Of a stretch of DNA of 64,000 bases, positions 1 through 9,419 are shown piece by piece; the stretch's first letter is position 1; every line of letters starts with the position of its first letter. Source of the DNA: an uncultured Cohaesibacter sp. (lineage in GTDB: Bacteria; Pseudomonadota; Alphaproteobacteria; Rhizobiales; Cohaesibacteraceae); contig NZ_OY781114.1 of NCBI RefSeq assembly GCF_963676485.1, positions 2,930,501 to 2,994,500 of the forward strand. The letters are read 5' to 3'. The translations under genes and the position numbers were made by a program. The notes beneath the pieces are model-generated. The model was not told the DNA's origin, made no database searches, and was given only the letters and a program-made list of their open reading frames with translations.

Positions 1-432
1 CCGCAAATTGGCGGTGTGGTGCATACCCATTCCCGCCATGCTGTCGCCTGGGCTCAGGCGCGCCGGGAGATTCCGTGCCTTGGAACAACGCAGGCCGACT
101 ATTGTGCCGGTCCGGTGCCATGCACCAAGCCGCTCAGCGAAGAGCAGGTCAATCGCGATTATGAAACAACGACTGGCGAGGCCATTGTTGAACGCTTTGC
201 AGGGCTTGATCCTGCGGCCGTCCCGATGGTTCTGGTGGCCGGTCATGGACCTTTTGCCTGGGGCAAGAATGCCGACGACGCTGTACACAATGCTGTTGTG
301 CTCGAAGAAGTCGCCCATATGGCAACAATCACTGCAACTATTTCCAACCCCATACCGCCATTGGAGCAGTATGTGCTCGATTATCACTATGAGCGCAAAC
401 ATGGCAAAAACGCTTGGTATGGGCAGAAATAG
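1..432 (+). CDS. araD: L-ribulose-5-phosphate 4-epimerase, 3' part
   Basis: This is the C-terminal 143 residues of a class II aldolase/epimerase-family enzyme that interconverts L-ribulose-5-P and D-xylulose-5-P, the last step of the arabinose pathway. The frame is open from base 1, so the gene starts before the window. Visible are the metal-site histidines in GVVHTHS, the GHGPFAWG segment and the typical tail HYERKHGKNAWYGQK, which resembles the end of enterobacterial AraD. By comparison with the family (about 230 residues), roughly 90 residues are missing upstream. It is followed by its own terminator and then araA. An overlapping frame from base 8 is a shadow. Confidence 0.93.
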   Translation, partial: PQIGGVVHTHSRHAVAWAQARREIPCLGTTQADYCAGPVPCTKPLSEEQVNRDYETTTGEAIVERFAGLDPAAVPMVLVAGHGPFAWGKNADDAVHNAVVLEEVAHMATITATISNPIPPLEQYVLDYHYERKHGKNAWYGQK

Positions 433-442
433 CCACCGTCTT

Positions 443-488
443 GCGGTTCCGAGGGGGGAATGCTTAAGCATCTCGGGACCGCTTTTTT
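443..488 (+). terminator. Terminator after araD with nested hairpin
   Basis: An 11-bp stem (443-453 with 472-482, one G-T wobble) is followed by six T. The loop itself contains the perfect 12-bp palindrome ATGCTTAAGCAT (460-471), so a second hairpin can form on top of the first. Confidence 0.8.
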
Positions 489-584
489 GCGCAAAGGGGA
501 GGGAATAAGGCTTTGCATCCTTCGCGCAAACATATCCAGACCATAGCGCAACTGACGCCGGTCGAAAATTGAAAGGGCATGGAA

Positions 585-2096
585 ATGTTTGGTTTGAAAC
601 CTTTGAAATTCTGGTTTGTGTGCGGCTCGCAGCACCTTTATGGCCCGGAAACACTGGCCGAAGTGGCGGATGGTGCCCGTAAGGTTGTTGAAGGGTTGTC
701 CAAAGACGGGCGCCTTGTGCTGCCGCTTGAATTTGCGACAGTTGCGACCACCGGGGAGGAAATTGCAGATGTTTGCCGCCGGGCTTCAGCTGACCCTGAA
801 TGTGGCGGTATCATCTTGTGGATGCATACCTTTTCGCCTTCGAAAATGTGGATTCGCGGCCTTAATGCTCTGACCAAGCCGATGTTGCATCTGCATACCC
901 AGCTCAATGCTGCATTGCCTTGGGATTCCATCGATATGGACTATATGAACCTGCACCAGTCTGCCCATGGCGACCGGGAAGCGGGCTTCTTGCATACGCG
1001 CATGCGTATCGGGCGCAAGGTGGTTGTCGGCCACTGGAGCGACCCCGATGTTCAGGGTCGGATCGATAGCTGGATGCGTGCTGCACGCGCATGGGATGAT
1101 TGGCAGGGGTCTGGTGTTTGCCGCTTTGGCGACAATATGCGCAATGTGGCCGTTACCGATGGTGACAAAGTGTCTGCCGAGATGGCTTTTGGCTTCAAGG
1201 TTGATTATTGGCCGGTTGGTGATCTGGTTGCCAAGATGGCTGATTTCTCCGATGCAGATGTAGAAGCGCTGGTTGCTGAATATGACAAGACCTATGAGCT
1301 GGTGCCGGAATTGCAGGCTGGCGGCGCCAAACGGGCGTCCCTGCTAGATGCGGCCCGTCAGGAATTGGCGATCTCTTACTTCCTGAAAGAGGGCGGATAT
1401 AAGGGCTTTACTCATACCTTTGAAGATTTGCATGGCCTCAATCAGCTGCCTGGTCTGGCACCTCAGCGCATGATGGAGCAGGGCTTCGGTTTTGCCGGTG
1501 AAGGGGACTGGAAGACGCCTGCGCTTGTTCGCGCCATGAAAGTTATGGGCCATGGCAAGAGCGGCGCTTGCTCCTTCATGGAAGATTATACCTATGATGT
1601 TTCCAAGCCGGGCGAAGAGCTGGTCCTCGGGGCTCATATGCTCGAGGTCTGCCCGACCATCGCGGAAAGCAAGCCTCGCCTTGAGATTCATGAGCTGGGC
1701 ATTGGCGGCAAACCAGATCCGGTGCGTATGGTCTTTGATTCCATCAAGGGCAATGCGATCAACGCCTGCCTCATTGATATGGGCAACCGCTTCCGCCTGA
1801 TTGCCAACGAAGTTACCTCGGTTGAGCATCCGGATCTGCCGAAATTGCCTGTAGCGCGTGCTGTGTGGCAGTGCAAGCCAGACTTCAAAACTGCATGTGA
1901 GGCATGGATCTTGGCCGGTGGCGCCCATCATACCGCATACAGCTATGATGTGACCGCTGAAATGCTGGAAGACTTTGCGACGATTGCCGGTATCGAGCTG
2001 GCTTTGATTGATGATGATACCAAGATCTCCGATTTCAAACAGTCTCTACGGAATAATGAAATCTACTGGCATCTGGCCAAGGGCATTCGTGTTTAA
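585..2096 (+). CDS. araA: L-arabinose isomerase
   Basis: The enzyme converts L-arabinose to L-ribulose in the cytoplasm. The 503-residue length fits the family (about 500), and the opening segment [16 protein letters not shown] is the family hallmark. The acidic metal-site regions and an intact C-terminus ending near [20 protein letters not shown] are present. I chose the ATG at 585 because the purine run AAAGGG at 572-577 is then seven bases away. An in-frame ATG at 579 is only one base from it. araA lies between araD and the arabinose regulator, but a terminator on each side suggests it has its own promoter in 489-570. Confidence 0.96.
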   Translation: MFGLKPLKFWFVCGSQHLYGPETLAEVADGARKVVEGLSKDGRLVLPLEFATVATTGEEIADVCRRASADPECGGIILWMHTFSPSKMWIRGLNALTKPMLHLHTQLNAALPWDSIDMDYMNLHQSAHGDREAGFLHTRMRIGRKVVVGHWSDPDVQGRIDSWMRAARAWDDWQGSGVCRFGDNMRNVAVTDGDKVSAEMAFGFKVDYWPVGDLVAKMADFSDADVEALVAEYDKTYELVPELQAGGAKRASLLDAARQELAISYFLKEGGYKGFTHTFEDLHGLNQLPGLAPQRMMEQGFGFAGEGDWKTPALVRAMKVMGHGKSGACSFMEDYTYDVSKPGEELVLGAHMLEVCPTIAESKPRLEIHELGIGGKPDPVRMVFDSIKGNAINACLIDMGNRFRLIANEVTSVEHPDLPKLPVARAVWQCKPDFKTACEAWILAGGAHHTAYSYDVTAEMLEDFATIAGIELALIDDDTKISDFKQSLRNNEIYWHLAKGIRV

Positions 2097-2122
2097 TCGC
2101 TAGTGCTCTGAGGATAGAATCA

Positions 2123-2152
2123 AGTCCGGCCAAGATGTTGGTCGGGCTTTTC
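2123..2152 (+). terminator. Terminator after araA
   Basis: A 9-bp stem with G-T wobbles (2123-2131 with 2140-2148) is followed by TTT. It lies between araA and the convergent regulator gene. Confidence 0.7.
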
Positions 2153-2208
2153 TATGCTATTGATTTGTTAAAATTTTTCAAAATATTGGGTGCATTATTG
2201 TGCGGTCA

Positions 2209-3246
2209 TCATCCGCTATGTTTGGGAAGGGCGACTTCGGCTGAGAAAACTGCGGTTGCCTTGTCCAGCGCGGCATCGACCTGTTCGCCTTCAGAACGGA
2301 CAATCATCGACAGGCTGCGCTCTCTGAAGGTGCGCGGGCTCATGTTGGTGTGGCGACGAAAGACGCGCGAAAAGTAAAGAGGATCGTCATAGCCAACCAT
2401 CTGCGAGAGCGCCTTGATAGGGACGTTGGAGACGCGCAGCACCTGCATGGCATATTGAATGCGTTGGCCGTCGCGCCATTGTACGATGCCTGTGCCAATA
2501 TATTTGCGGAACAGGTGAGAGAGGCGCGAGGGGGATAAGCAGACGTGGCTGGCGATTTCGTTGACCGTCAGGGGCTTGTCCAGATTGTTCGAAATCAGGG
2601 TGCAGGCGGCAAGAACGCGCTCGTCAATCTCGATGTTGGATTTTTTCTCTGCTCTGTTCATTCTTGCGCAAAATAGCAGGATATGTTCCAGTCTGTTGAA
2701 GGCCAGATCAGCAGAAAGACTGTCGGAAAGCCCGGCCCATTTTTCCACCTCGACGAAGAGGCGGAACAATTCGCTGAAGCGGCTTTCTTCTCTGTGGCGC
2801 ATGATATAGGCGCCGTTGACCTCTTCGTCCCATTGCAGCCAGGGTTTCCAGAAGGCGCGTGGCTGGAAATAGATCCAGCGGTGCCACCATTTGTCGGCTT
2901 CCGGGTCACGTCCATAGAGATGTTGTGCATCAGGAGGGAAGAGAACGATGTCTCCGGGCTTTACAATCGTTGTATTTTTGCCGTCGAAGAGCTTGCCCTG
3001 ACCATCCACGGTCAGGTTGATGATCCATCCATGCATGCCATTGGGACGATCAATCGGGAAGTCGAGCGGGCCTCCCTTTTCAATGGGGGTGATCCCGGCA
3101 ACCAGCCGGATTCCGAACTCGAACCCCGGGAAAAGAGCAGCCACTTCCTTGTCGTAGTTCTTGGGTGAACTGCGATAGGAAAGCTTGTTAAAGATTCTCT
3201 GTACCTGCGGATCTTGGGCAGGATCGAAATAAGAATGATCGTCCAT
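2209..3246 (-). CDS. araC: AraC-type arabinose regulator
   Basis: A 345-residue regulator with an N-terminal cupin-like arabinose-binding domain and a C-terminal double helix-turn-helix. The segment VKPGDIVLFPPDAQHLYGR followed by a WWHRWIYFQPRAFW run, and the C-terminal LSPSRLSHLFRKYIG and YFSRVF segments, match enterobacterial AraC closely as I remember it. The match is much closer than to a generic AraC-family protein. It is divergent from araB, with 162 bases between the starts. The ATG at 3246 has AGGCTAGAG upstream. The earlier in-frame ATG at 3267 has no visible ribosome site, so 3246 is preferred. Arabinose-dependent control of araB and araA is inferred. Confidence 0.9.
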   Translation of the reverse strand: MDDHSYFDPAQDPQVQRIFNKLSYRSSPKNYDKEVAALFPGFEFGIRLVAGITPIEKGGPLDFPIDRPNGMHGWIINLTVDGQGKLFDGKNTTIVKPGDIVLFPPDAQHLYGRDPEADKWWHRWIYFQPRAFWKPWLQWDEEVNGAYIMRHREESRFSELFRLFVEVEKWAGLSDSLSADLAFNRLEHILLFCARMNRAEKKSNIEIDERVLAACTLISNNLDKPLTVNEIASHVCLSPSRLSHLFRKYIGTGIVQWRDGQRIQYAMQVLRVSNVPIKALSQMVGYDDPLYFSRVFRRHTNMSPRTFRERSLSMIVRSEGEQVDAALDKATAVFSAEVALPKHSG

Positions 3247-3283
3247 GTCTCTAGCCTGATGCTGCATTGTGAAATATCAGGAT

Positions 3284-3356
3284 CGTCCATATTGTAAACT
3301 AAGTCTATCGAAATTGAAAGCCGCGTTATGGATGAGTTTGAGGAGAATTGTCCATA
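3284..3356. promoter_or_regulatory. Candidate AraC half-sites between araC and araB
   Basis: The divergent intergenic region holds CGTCCATA at 3284-3291, TGTCCATA at 3349-3356 and an inverted related site TTATGGAT at 3326-3333. Spaced direct and inverted half-sites fit an AraC-family regulator. The assignment is by position and repetition only. Confidence 0.45.
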
Positions 3357-3408
3357 GAAGCGGCTAGAGAGAATCTGTTGGCGTTTCAACGGTAGGGAGG
3401 AATATCGA

Positions 3409-5037
3409 ATGAGTTCAACCAAAGACAGCTGTGTTCTTGGTCTCGACTTCGGATCGGATAGTGTGCGGGCCGTCGTTGTGCGGGTCGCAGATGGGGAGGA
3501 GCTTTCCTCGGCTGTTGCGAACTATCCCCGCTGGGCTGAGGGAAAATTCTGTGATGCGGCGCGTCAGCAGTTTCGCCAGCATCCTTCTGATTATCTCGAA
3601 GCGATGGGGGCTGCCGTACGCGAAGCGGTCGCCGGGCTTGAGTCTCATCCTGACATTATCGGTATTGGTGTGGACACCACAGGGTCGTCCCCAATGCCTG
3701 TTACGGCTGATGGCACCGCTCTGGCGCTCAAGGATGGTTTCTCTTCCGATCCGGATGCCATGTGCATTCTCTGGAAAGACCATACTTCAGTTGCCGAAGC
3801 GCAGGAGATCAATGATCTGTGCCATTCAGGCCAGTTCCCTGATTACACCAAATATGTGGGCGGCATCTATTCTTCGGAATGGTACTGGGCCAAGATTCTG
3901 AATATTGGCCGTCGCAATCCAACCGTTTTCCGTGCCGCTGCAAACTGGGTCGAGCTGTGCGACTGGATTCCTGCCGTTCTGGCAGGCGTAACCGATGCGT
4001 CCAAGATTGTTCGGTCGCGTTGCGCGGCTGGTCACAAGGCTTTGTGGCATCCCGAATTTGGTGGTTTGCCAAGCCGGGATTGGTTGCAGGCGCTTGATCC
4101 TGTGCTTGGCAATCTGACCACACCGCTGTTTGGAGAAACCAAAACCAGTGATCAGGTGGCTGGCAATCTGTCTTCTGACTGGGCCGGACGCTTTGGCCTC
4201 AATGCCGGTATCCCGATTGCTGTTGGTGCTTTTGACTGCCATATGGGCGCAGTTGGTGCTGGCATCGAACCTTATTCTCTGGTGCGTGCCATGGGGACTT
4301 CGACCTGCGACATTCTCGTTGCGCCTCCTGAAGAGGTTAGCGACACGCTGGTCAGCGGTATTTGCGGACAGGTGCCGGGCAGTGTTCTGCCTGATTTGAT
4401 CGGTTTTGAAGCCGGTCAGTCGTCCTTCGGCGATGTATTTGCATGGTTCGAGCGCTTGCTGCAGTGGGGCCGCAATGGGCGCGGCAAGGCAGGCTCCTTG
4501 TTGCCGGAGCTTGAAAAGGAAGCGGCTGAACTGCCGCCGGGTGGCTATGGTGAGCGCGCGTTGGACTGGCTCAATGGACGCCGCACTCCTGATGCAGACC
4601 AGACGGTCAAATCGATCATTGCCGGATTGCATCTTGGATCGACGGCTCCGTCCATCTATCGGGCCCTCATCGAGGCCACGGCTTATGGCTCTCGTGCAAT
4701 TGTGGAGCGGTTCGAAGAGCAGGGTGTCAAGGTCAATAGCATTGTTGCCATTGGCGGTATTGCCCGCAAGTCTGACTTTATCTCTCAGGTTTGTGCTGAC
4801 GTGATGAACCGCAAGGTGGATGTTGCGCTTTCCGATCAGGCCTGTGCGCGTGGGGCTGCCATTTTCGCAGCGACTGCTGCTGGTGCCTATGAGGATATCT
4901 ACAAGGCCAAGGATGCCATGCTGAGCCCGATCGAAAAAAGCTTCGAGCCGAATCCTGAAATGCATAAGCTCTATAATGCGATCTATGAAGACTATAAGCG
5001 CATTGGCGCCTTTGCCGGTGATCTGGCCAAGAGCTAA
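3409..5037 (+). CDS. araB: Ribulokinase
   Basis: An FGGY-family carbohydrate kinase of 542 residues that phosphorylates L-ribulose. The N-terminal phosphate-binding segment GLDFGSDSVRAVVV and the following YPRW, FCDA and QHPSDYLEAM runs resemble enterobacterial AraB. The C-terminal ATP-binding half carries AIGGIARKSDFISQV. GGTAGGGAGGAAT lies just before the ATG. The gene is divergent from araC and separate from araA-araD, so the pathway genes form at least three units here. A strong hairpin terminator follows. Confidence 0.95.
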   Translation: MSSTKDSCVLGLDFGSDSVRAVVVRVADGEELSSAVANYPRWAEGKFCDAARQQFRQHPSDYLEAMGAAVREAVAGLESHPDIIGIGVDTTGSSPMPVTADGTALALKDGFSSDPDAMCILWKDHTSVAEAQEINDLCHSGQFPDYTKYVGGIYSSEWYWAKILNIGRRNPTVFRAAANWVELCDWIPAVLAGVTDASKIVRSRCAAGHKALWHPEFGGLPSRDWLQALDPVLGNLTTPLFGETKTSDQVAGNLSSDWAGRFGLNAGIPIAVGAFDCHMGAVGAGIEPYSLVRAMGTSTCDILVAPPEEVSDTLVSGICGQVPGSVLPDLIGFEAGQSSFGDVFAWFERLLQWGRNGRGKAGSLLPELEKEAAELPPGGYGERALDWLNGRRTPDADQTVKSIIAGLHLGSTAPSIYRALIEATAYGSRAIVERFEEQGVKVNSIVAIGGIARKSDFISQVCADVMNRKVDVALSDQACARGAAIFAATAAGAYEDIYKAKDAMLSPIEKSFEPNPEMHKLYNAIYEDYKRIGAFAGDLAKS

Positions 5038-5068
5038 AGTGTATATCCACGCATAGTGGTATCAACCT

Positions 5069-5098
5069 GGCCCAGGCAGCTTGCTGTCCGGGCCTTTT
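5069..5098 (+). terminator. Terminator after araB
   Basis: An almost continuous hairpin from GGCCC (5069-5073) to GGGCC (5090-5094), with inner CAGC/GCTG pairing, is followed by TTTT. Confidence 0.75.
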
Positions 5099-5235
5099 CT
5101 ATTCTGAGTGGGCTTTGGGAGGATGGGACCGGTCAGGCTTCCACAGATCAAACGAAGGGCTAGGCATTTCCGGCAAAATGTTGTTAAAGATAGCGCAATT
5201 TGCATTCGCGTGGACATGCCCGCAGGAGACGCCTT

Positions 5236-6303
5236 ATGAGCCCCTTTGATAATCAGACAGATTTTATTATTCGTCGTCCCGATGATTGGCATTTGCATTT
5301 GCGCGATGGTGATATGCTCAAGGCGGTATTGCCGCATAGCAGCGCTCATTTCGGGCGGGCGATCATTATGCCCAATCTGGTGCCTCCCGTCGTGAAAGCA
5401 GCGGATGCTAAAGCCTATCGCGATCGTATTCTGGCTGCTCTGCCCCCTGCACACCGCTTCGAACCATTGATGACCTTGTATCTGACCGAGGGCACGGATC
5501 CTGCGGATGTGGAACTGGGCGTGAAATCCGGGCTCATCAAGGCGCTGAAGCTTTATCCGGCAGGCGCGACGACCAACTCCGATAGCGGCGTACGCAGCAT
5601 CGAGGCGGTTTATCCAGTGCTTGAAAAGATGGCCGAGATTGATGTGCCACTGCTGGTGCATGGTGAAGTGACGGATGCTGATATCGATATTTTCGATCGC
5701 GAGGCCGTTTTCATTGATCGCGTCTTGACGCCGATCCGGGAGCGCTTCCCCTCTTTACGTATCGTGATGGAACATGTGACCACGGAAGATGGCGTGAATT
5801 TCGTCAAGAGCGCGGGCGCAAAAACCGCAGCCACCATCACGACGCATCATCTGATTATCAACCGCAATGCCATTCTGGTGGGCGGTATCAAGCCCCACTA
5901 TTATTGCCTGCCGGTTGCCAAGCGCGAGAAGCATCGCCTTGCTCTGCGTGCTGCGGCAACATCTGGCGATGGTCGCTTTTTCATTGGGACGGACTCGGCG
6001 CCGCATTCCAAGTCTGCCAAGGAATGCGCTTGCGGCTGCGCGGGGGTATTCAATGCCAGCAACACGGTCAACTGTCTGGCCCATGTGTTTGAGGAGGAGG
6101 GCGCGCTTGATAAGCTGGAAGCCTTCATGTCTCTTAATGGCCCTGCTTTTTATGGTCTTCCGGCCAACGAGGAGCGCATTCGCCTGTATAAGGCTGAGGC
6201 GCCTTTGGTTCTGGAAGACAAGGTCACCATTGATGGTGATGAAGTCGTTGTTTTTGATCCCGGTTTCCCGTTGTTCTGGCGATATGAAACCGCTAACGCT
6301 TGA
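5236..6303 (+). CDS. pyrC: Dihydroorotase
   Basis: A 355-residue amidohydrolase that closes carbamoyl-aspartate to dihydroorotate in pyrimidine synthesis. [13 protein letters not shown] near residue 17 carries the two metal histidines. [13 protein letters not shown] holds the lysine expected to be carboxylated, and LVHGEV and HVTTEDG supply further metal-site positions. These features put it in the E. coli PyrC (type II) group. The ATG at 5236 follows AGGAG with good spacing. An upstream in-frame ATG at 5200 would add an arginine-rich stretch with no family support. pyrE follows 38 bases later, probably in one transcript. Confidence 0.95.
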   Translation: MSPFDNQTDFIIRRPDDWHLHLRDGDMLKAVLPHSSAHFGRAIIMPNLVPPVVKAADAKAYRDRILAALPPAHRFEPLMTLYLTEGTDPADVELGVKSGLIKALKLYPAGATTNSDSGVRSIEAVYPVLEKMAEIDVPLLVHGEVTDADIDIFDREAVFIDRVLTPIRERFPSLRIVMEHVTTEDGVNFVKSAGAKTAATITTHHLIINRNAILVGGIKPHYYCLPVAKREKHRLALRAAATSGDGRFFIGTDSAPHSKSAKECACGCAGVFNASNTVNCLAHVFEEEGALDKLEAFMSLNGPAFYGLPANEERIRLYKAEAPLVLEDKVTIDGDEVVVFDPGFPLFWRYETANA

Positions 6304-6341
6304 GCCGTTTATTCGGTTCGCACCTTCCAAAGGATGCCCTG

Positions 6342-7052
6342 ATGATTACTTCTTCTTTTCCTGATCGCGCGCTAATGGCCGAATTGACTGCACAGATGCT
6401 GCTGGAGGTCAATGCAGTGCACTTCCGCCCAGAGGAGCCCTTTATGCTGGCGTCCGGTTTGGCCAGTGCCACCTATATTGATTGCCGCAAGCTGATCTCC
6501 TACCCGCGCATTCGCAACACGCTGATGGAATTCTGCGCGGCGACAATCATGCGTGATATCGGCTTTGAAAAGATTGATGCGGTTGTTGGTGGTGAAACGG
6601 CCGGTATTCCTTTTGCTGCCTGGATTGCAGACAAACTGGCTCTGCCAATGAATTATGTGCGCAAGAAACCGAAGGGATATGGTCGCGATGCCCAGATCGA
6701 AGGGGCGCCGATTGCAGGCAAGAGGGCGCTTCTGGTGGAAGATCTGACCACGGATGGCGGCAGCAAGATCAACTTCGTGGAAGCCATGCGCAAGGCCGAG
6801 GCCGAGGTGAATGATACGATCGTTCTCTTCTATTACGATATCTTCCCTGAAGCGCTTGAGAATATGAAAAAAATTGATCTCAATCTGCATTATCTGGCCA
6901 CATGGCATGATGTTCTGGCAGTGGCCAAGAAGCAGAATTACTTCGACACCAAGACGCTTGATAGCGTCGAACGCTTCCTCAATGAGCCGCTCAAGTGGTC
7001 CGGTGAACATGGTGGTGTGACTAAGATTACGGCGGTGCCTGAAAAGGGCTAA
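6342..7052 (+). CDS. pyrE: Orotate phosphoribosyltransferase
   Basis: The enzyme joins orotate to PRPP to give OMP, the step after dihydroorotate oxidation. The PRPP-binding motif [14 protein letters not shown] is intact, and [17 protein letters not shown] is the flexible catalytic loop of the family. Length is 236 residues. The ATG at 6342 has AAAGGA about eight bases upstream. A TTG at 6300 overlapping the pyrC stop is a possible but weaker start. The gene follows pyrC and ends at a strong terminator. Confidence 0.95.
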   Translation: MITSSFPDRALMAELTAQMLLEVNAVHFRPEEPFMLASGLASATYIDCRKLISYPRIRNTLMEFCAATIMRDIGFEKIDAVVGGETAGIPFAAWIADKLALPMNYVRKKPKGYGRDAQIEGAPIAGKRALLVEDLTTDGGSKINFVEAMRKAEAEVNDTIVLFYYDIFPEALENMKKIDLNLHYLATWHDVLAVAKKQNYFDTKTLDSVERFLNEPLKWSGEHGGVTKITAVPEKG

Positions 7053-7081
7053 TGTGCGCAGAAGTGTTTGAATTTAACGGG

Positions 7082-7115
7082 CAGGGGCAGGCTTTGGTTT
7101 GCCCCTGTTTTTTTG
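7082..7115 (+). terminator. Terminator after pyrE
   Basis: CAGGGGCA (7082-7089) pairs with TGCCCCTG (7100-7107), followed by a run of seven T. Confidence 0.85.
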
Positions 7116-7140
7116 TGTGCAGGAGGCGGGTTAGGGTGGA

Positions 7141-8151
7141 TCAGCAGCTTTCTCGCCAGCGGATCTGGGTGCCCAGAGTGACCTTCTTGGAAAAGCTGCG
7201 GCCTGACAGGCGCTCAAGCAACAGATCCACCGCCACGTGCCCTATATCTTCTGCGGGAATGGCAACGGTTGTCAGGCTTGGCGAAATCAGACCGGCGGCG
7301 GGAATATCGTTAAAGCCGACAATGCGCACATCCTCCGGCACGCGCAGATCAAGGCTGCTGGCAGCCTGAAGGGCGCCGATGGCCATGGTGTCGTTGGCGG
7401 CGATGATGATCTCGGGGCGGTCGTCTGTATCGAGCAACTGCCGGGCCAATTCAAAGCCGCTCATCGGGGTGGGGCGTTCGAAGCGCACGTTGGCGGGGGC
7501 TTCCAAACCACGCGCCTTGAACCATTGCATGAAGGTGCGGCTGCGCAGGTCCGGATAGGGGCGGCGCGGGTTTTCCTCTCCCGATGAGGCACCGATGAAG
7601 CCGAACTTTCTGTATCCCTTTTCCCAGAGGGCGTTGAGGATATCGGCGGTTGCCTGTTCCAGATCCGGGTAGACGCAGTCGATGTCCTTGCGATCGGGTG
7701 GAAAATCGACGCAGACGAGGGGCACCCCCATGGTGACCAGCGTGTCGATTGTCTTTTGCCCGTGCGGCCCGACTACCAGAATGGCGTCGCTTTTCTTGGG
7801 GAAGTCCTTGGGCAGATCATCTAGCTGGTTGCAGCGATGGTCGATCCTGAGATCGGCTTGCGAGAGATGTTTCTCGATGCTGTGGCGAATGGTGATAAAA
7901 TAGGGGTCGGCCAGCTCTTCAGTTGCGTCCAGGGTGTGAAGCAGCGATATCCTTGCGCTTTTCCCAGCTCCCGTCATCTGCTTCTTTCTGGCTCGCATAC
8001 GCGGCGTTGCATAGTCGAGATCTTGCGCCGTTTCGATGATCTGGCGACGCTTTTCTTCAGAGACCGACAGGCTGGCGTCATAATTGAGGACGCGGGAAAC
8101 CGTCGTTGGCGATACGCCCACGCGGTCTGCAATGTCCCTGATGGTTGCCAT
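7141..8151 (-). CDS. LacI-family regulator of the gal genes
   Basis: A 336-residue repressor. Residues 1-50 form a LacI helix-turn-helix (IRDIADRVGVSPTTVSRVLN), followed by a periplasmic-binding-like effector domain ending in a dimerisation region. The N-terminal part recalls E. coli EbgR more than GalR. It is divergent from galE, and a perfect A/T-rich palindrome lies between them, so control of the galactose operon is the natural inference. The effector (galactose or a galactoside) cannot be read from sequence. Confidence 0.85.
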   Translation of the reverse strand: MATIRDIADRVGVSPTTVSRVLNYDASLSVSEEKRRQIIETAQDLDYATPRMRARKKQMTGAGKSARISLLHTLDATEELADPYFITIRHSIEKHLSQADLRIDHRCNQLDDLPKDFPKKSDAILVVGPHGQKTIDTLVTMGVPLVCVDFPPDRKDIDCVYPDLEQATADILNALWEKGYRKFGFIGASSGEENPRRPYPDLRSRTFMQWFKARGLEAPANVRFERPTPMSGFELARQLLDTDDRPEIIIAANDTMAIGALQAASSLDLRVPEDVRIVGFNDIPAAGLISPSLTTVAIPAEDIGHVAVDLLLERLSGRSFSKKVTLGTQIRWRESC

Positions 8152-8275
8152 GCCCTGGCTCCTTATTGTCGTGTCTTTTCCAGCTTTGAACCATAATATC
8201 CCCTTGAAGGGAAGGGATGGCCGGTGAATGGCTGTGCTTGAAATTCGCTATAGCAAATCACTCAAATAATTATCT

Positions 8276-8289
8276 AGTAAATATTTACT
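8276..8289. promoter_or_regulatory. Candidate operator of gal LacI-type regulator
   Basis: AGTAAATATTTACT is a perfect 14-bp palindrome in the 255-base gap between the divergent regulator and galE. Size and symmetry suit a LacI-family operator. Confidence 0.5.
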
Positions 8290-8406
8290 TCTGTCAATTT
8301 CGGGGCTACAGTTCAGTTACTGCCGAAAATGTGATTTAACGCTTGATGTTGGAATCATTGAATGGCGATGCAGCCTATGGGCATGGTTGCTATAGGGAGT
8401 GGAGAT

Positions 8407-9405
8407 ATGAAACGAAATATTCTGGTGTGCGGTGGGGCTGGTTATATTGGCTCCCATATGGTTCAGCTCTTGCTGGAAGCCGGACATGATGTTGTTGTGT
8501 TTGATAATTTGTCCTCTGGCCATGTCGAGGCAGTCTCGGGCGTCACTCTGGAACGCGGCGATCTTCTGAACCCTCAGGATCTCGATGCTGTTTTCAAGAA
8601 GCATAAGGTGGATGCAGTCATTCACTTTGCAGCCCTGATTGCGGTGGGGGAATCGGTTGAAAAGCCCGATCTTTATTATCGAAACAATGTCACTGGCACA
8701 CTTAATCTGCTTGACGCCATGCGCAAGGCGGGTGTCGAGCGCATTGTCTTCTCTTCCACTGCCGCCGTGTTTGGCAATCCGCAAAGGGATTTGATCGATG
8801 AAACCCATCCGCTGGGTCCGATCAACCCTTATGGTTGGTCCAAGCGGATGGTTGAGCAGGTTCTGTCTGATATGGCGACCGCTTATGGTTTGCGCTCTGT
8901 TGCCTTGCGCTATTTCAATGCAGCCGGGGCGCACCCCAATGGCCTCATTGGAGAAGCACACAATCCGGAAACGCATCTGGTGCCGTTGGTTTTGCTTACC
9001 GCCCTTGGCATTCGCGAAAAGCTCTCGGTCTTTGGCAGCGATTACGAAACACGCGATGGCACATGCATCCGCGACTATATCCATGTGCTTGATCTTGCTT
9101 CTGCGCATCTTTTGGCGCTCGATTATATGGATATCCACGAGGGCGCTCATCGCTTCAATCTTGGCAATGGCAACGGCTTTACCAATCTTGAGGTCATTGA
9201 GACAGCCAAGCGGCTGACCAATCGTCCCATTCCTTATGAGATGGCGCCGCTGCGGGCCGGAGATTCCGCTCGGTTGGTGGCCGACAGCACGCGCGCCAAA
9301 ACGGAACTGGGCTGGAAGCCCAAATTTGACGCGCTCGAAACAATCATTGAAACGGCCTGGCGTTGGCACCATGAGCCTAAATATGGTCCCTTTGCCGGCA
9401 AATAA
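8407..9405 (+). CDS. galE: UDP-glucose 4-epimerase
   Basis: A 332-residue extended SDR enzyme that interconverts UDP-galactose and UDP-glucose. The NAD site GGAGYIGSH is near residue 8, and the catalytic YxxxK lies in [20 protein letters not shown] and [12 protein letters not shown] are GalE hallmarks. The ATG at 8407 follows a GGAG run. An in-frame ATG at 8362 adds 15 residues before the Rossmann strand and is rejected. It is the first gene of galE-galT-galK, and its stop overlaps a spare ATG of galT. Confidence 0.95.
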   Translation: MKRNILVCGGAGYIGSHMVQLLLEAGHDVVVFDNLSSGHVEAVSGVTLERGDLLNPQDLDAVFKKHKVDAVIHFAALIAVGESVEKPDLYYRNNVTGTLNLLDAMRKAGVERIVFSSTAAVFGNPQRDLIDETHPLGPINPYGWSKRMVEQVLSDMATAYGLRSVALRYFNAAGAHPNGLIGEAHNPETHLVPLVLLTALGIREKLSVFGSDYETRDGTCIRDYIHVLDLASAHLLALDYMDIHEGAHRFNLGNGNGFTNLEVIETAKRLTNRPIPYEMAPLRAGDSARLVADSTRAKTELGWKPKFDALETIIETAWRWHHEPKYGPFAGK

Positions 9406-9419
9406 TGAGGAGGCCTTCT

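Noticed and set aside
3826-4965. Long open frame antisense to araB (379 codons)
   Set aside because: Shadow of a clear ribulokinase; the translation shows no family features.
8317-9372. Long open frame antisense to galE (351 codons)
   Set aside because: Lies fully opposite galE; no motif and no ribosome site.
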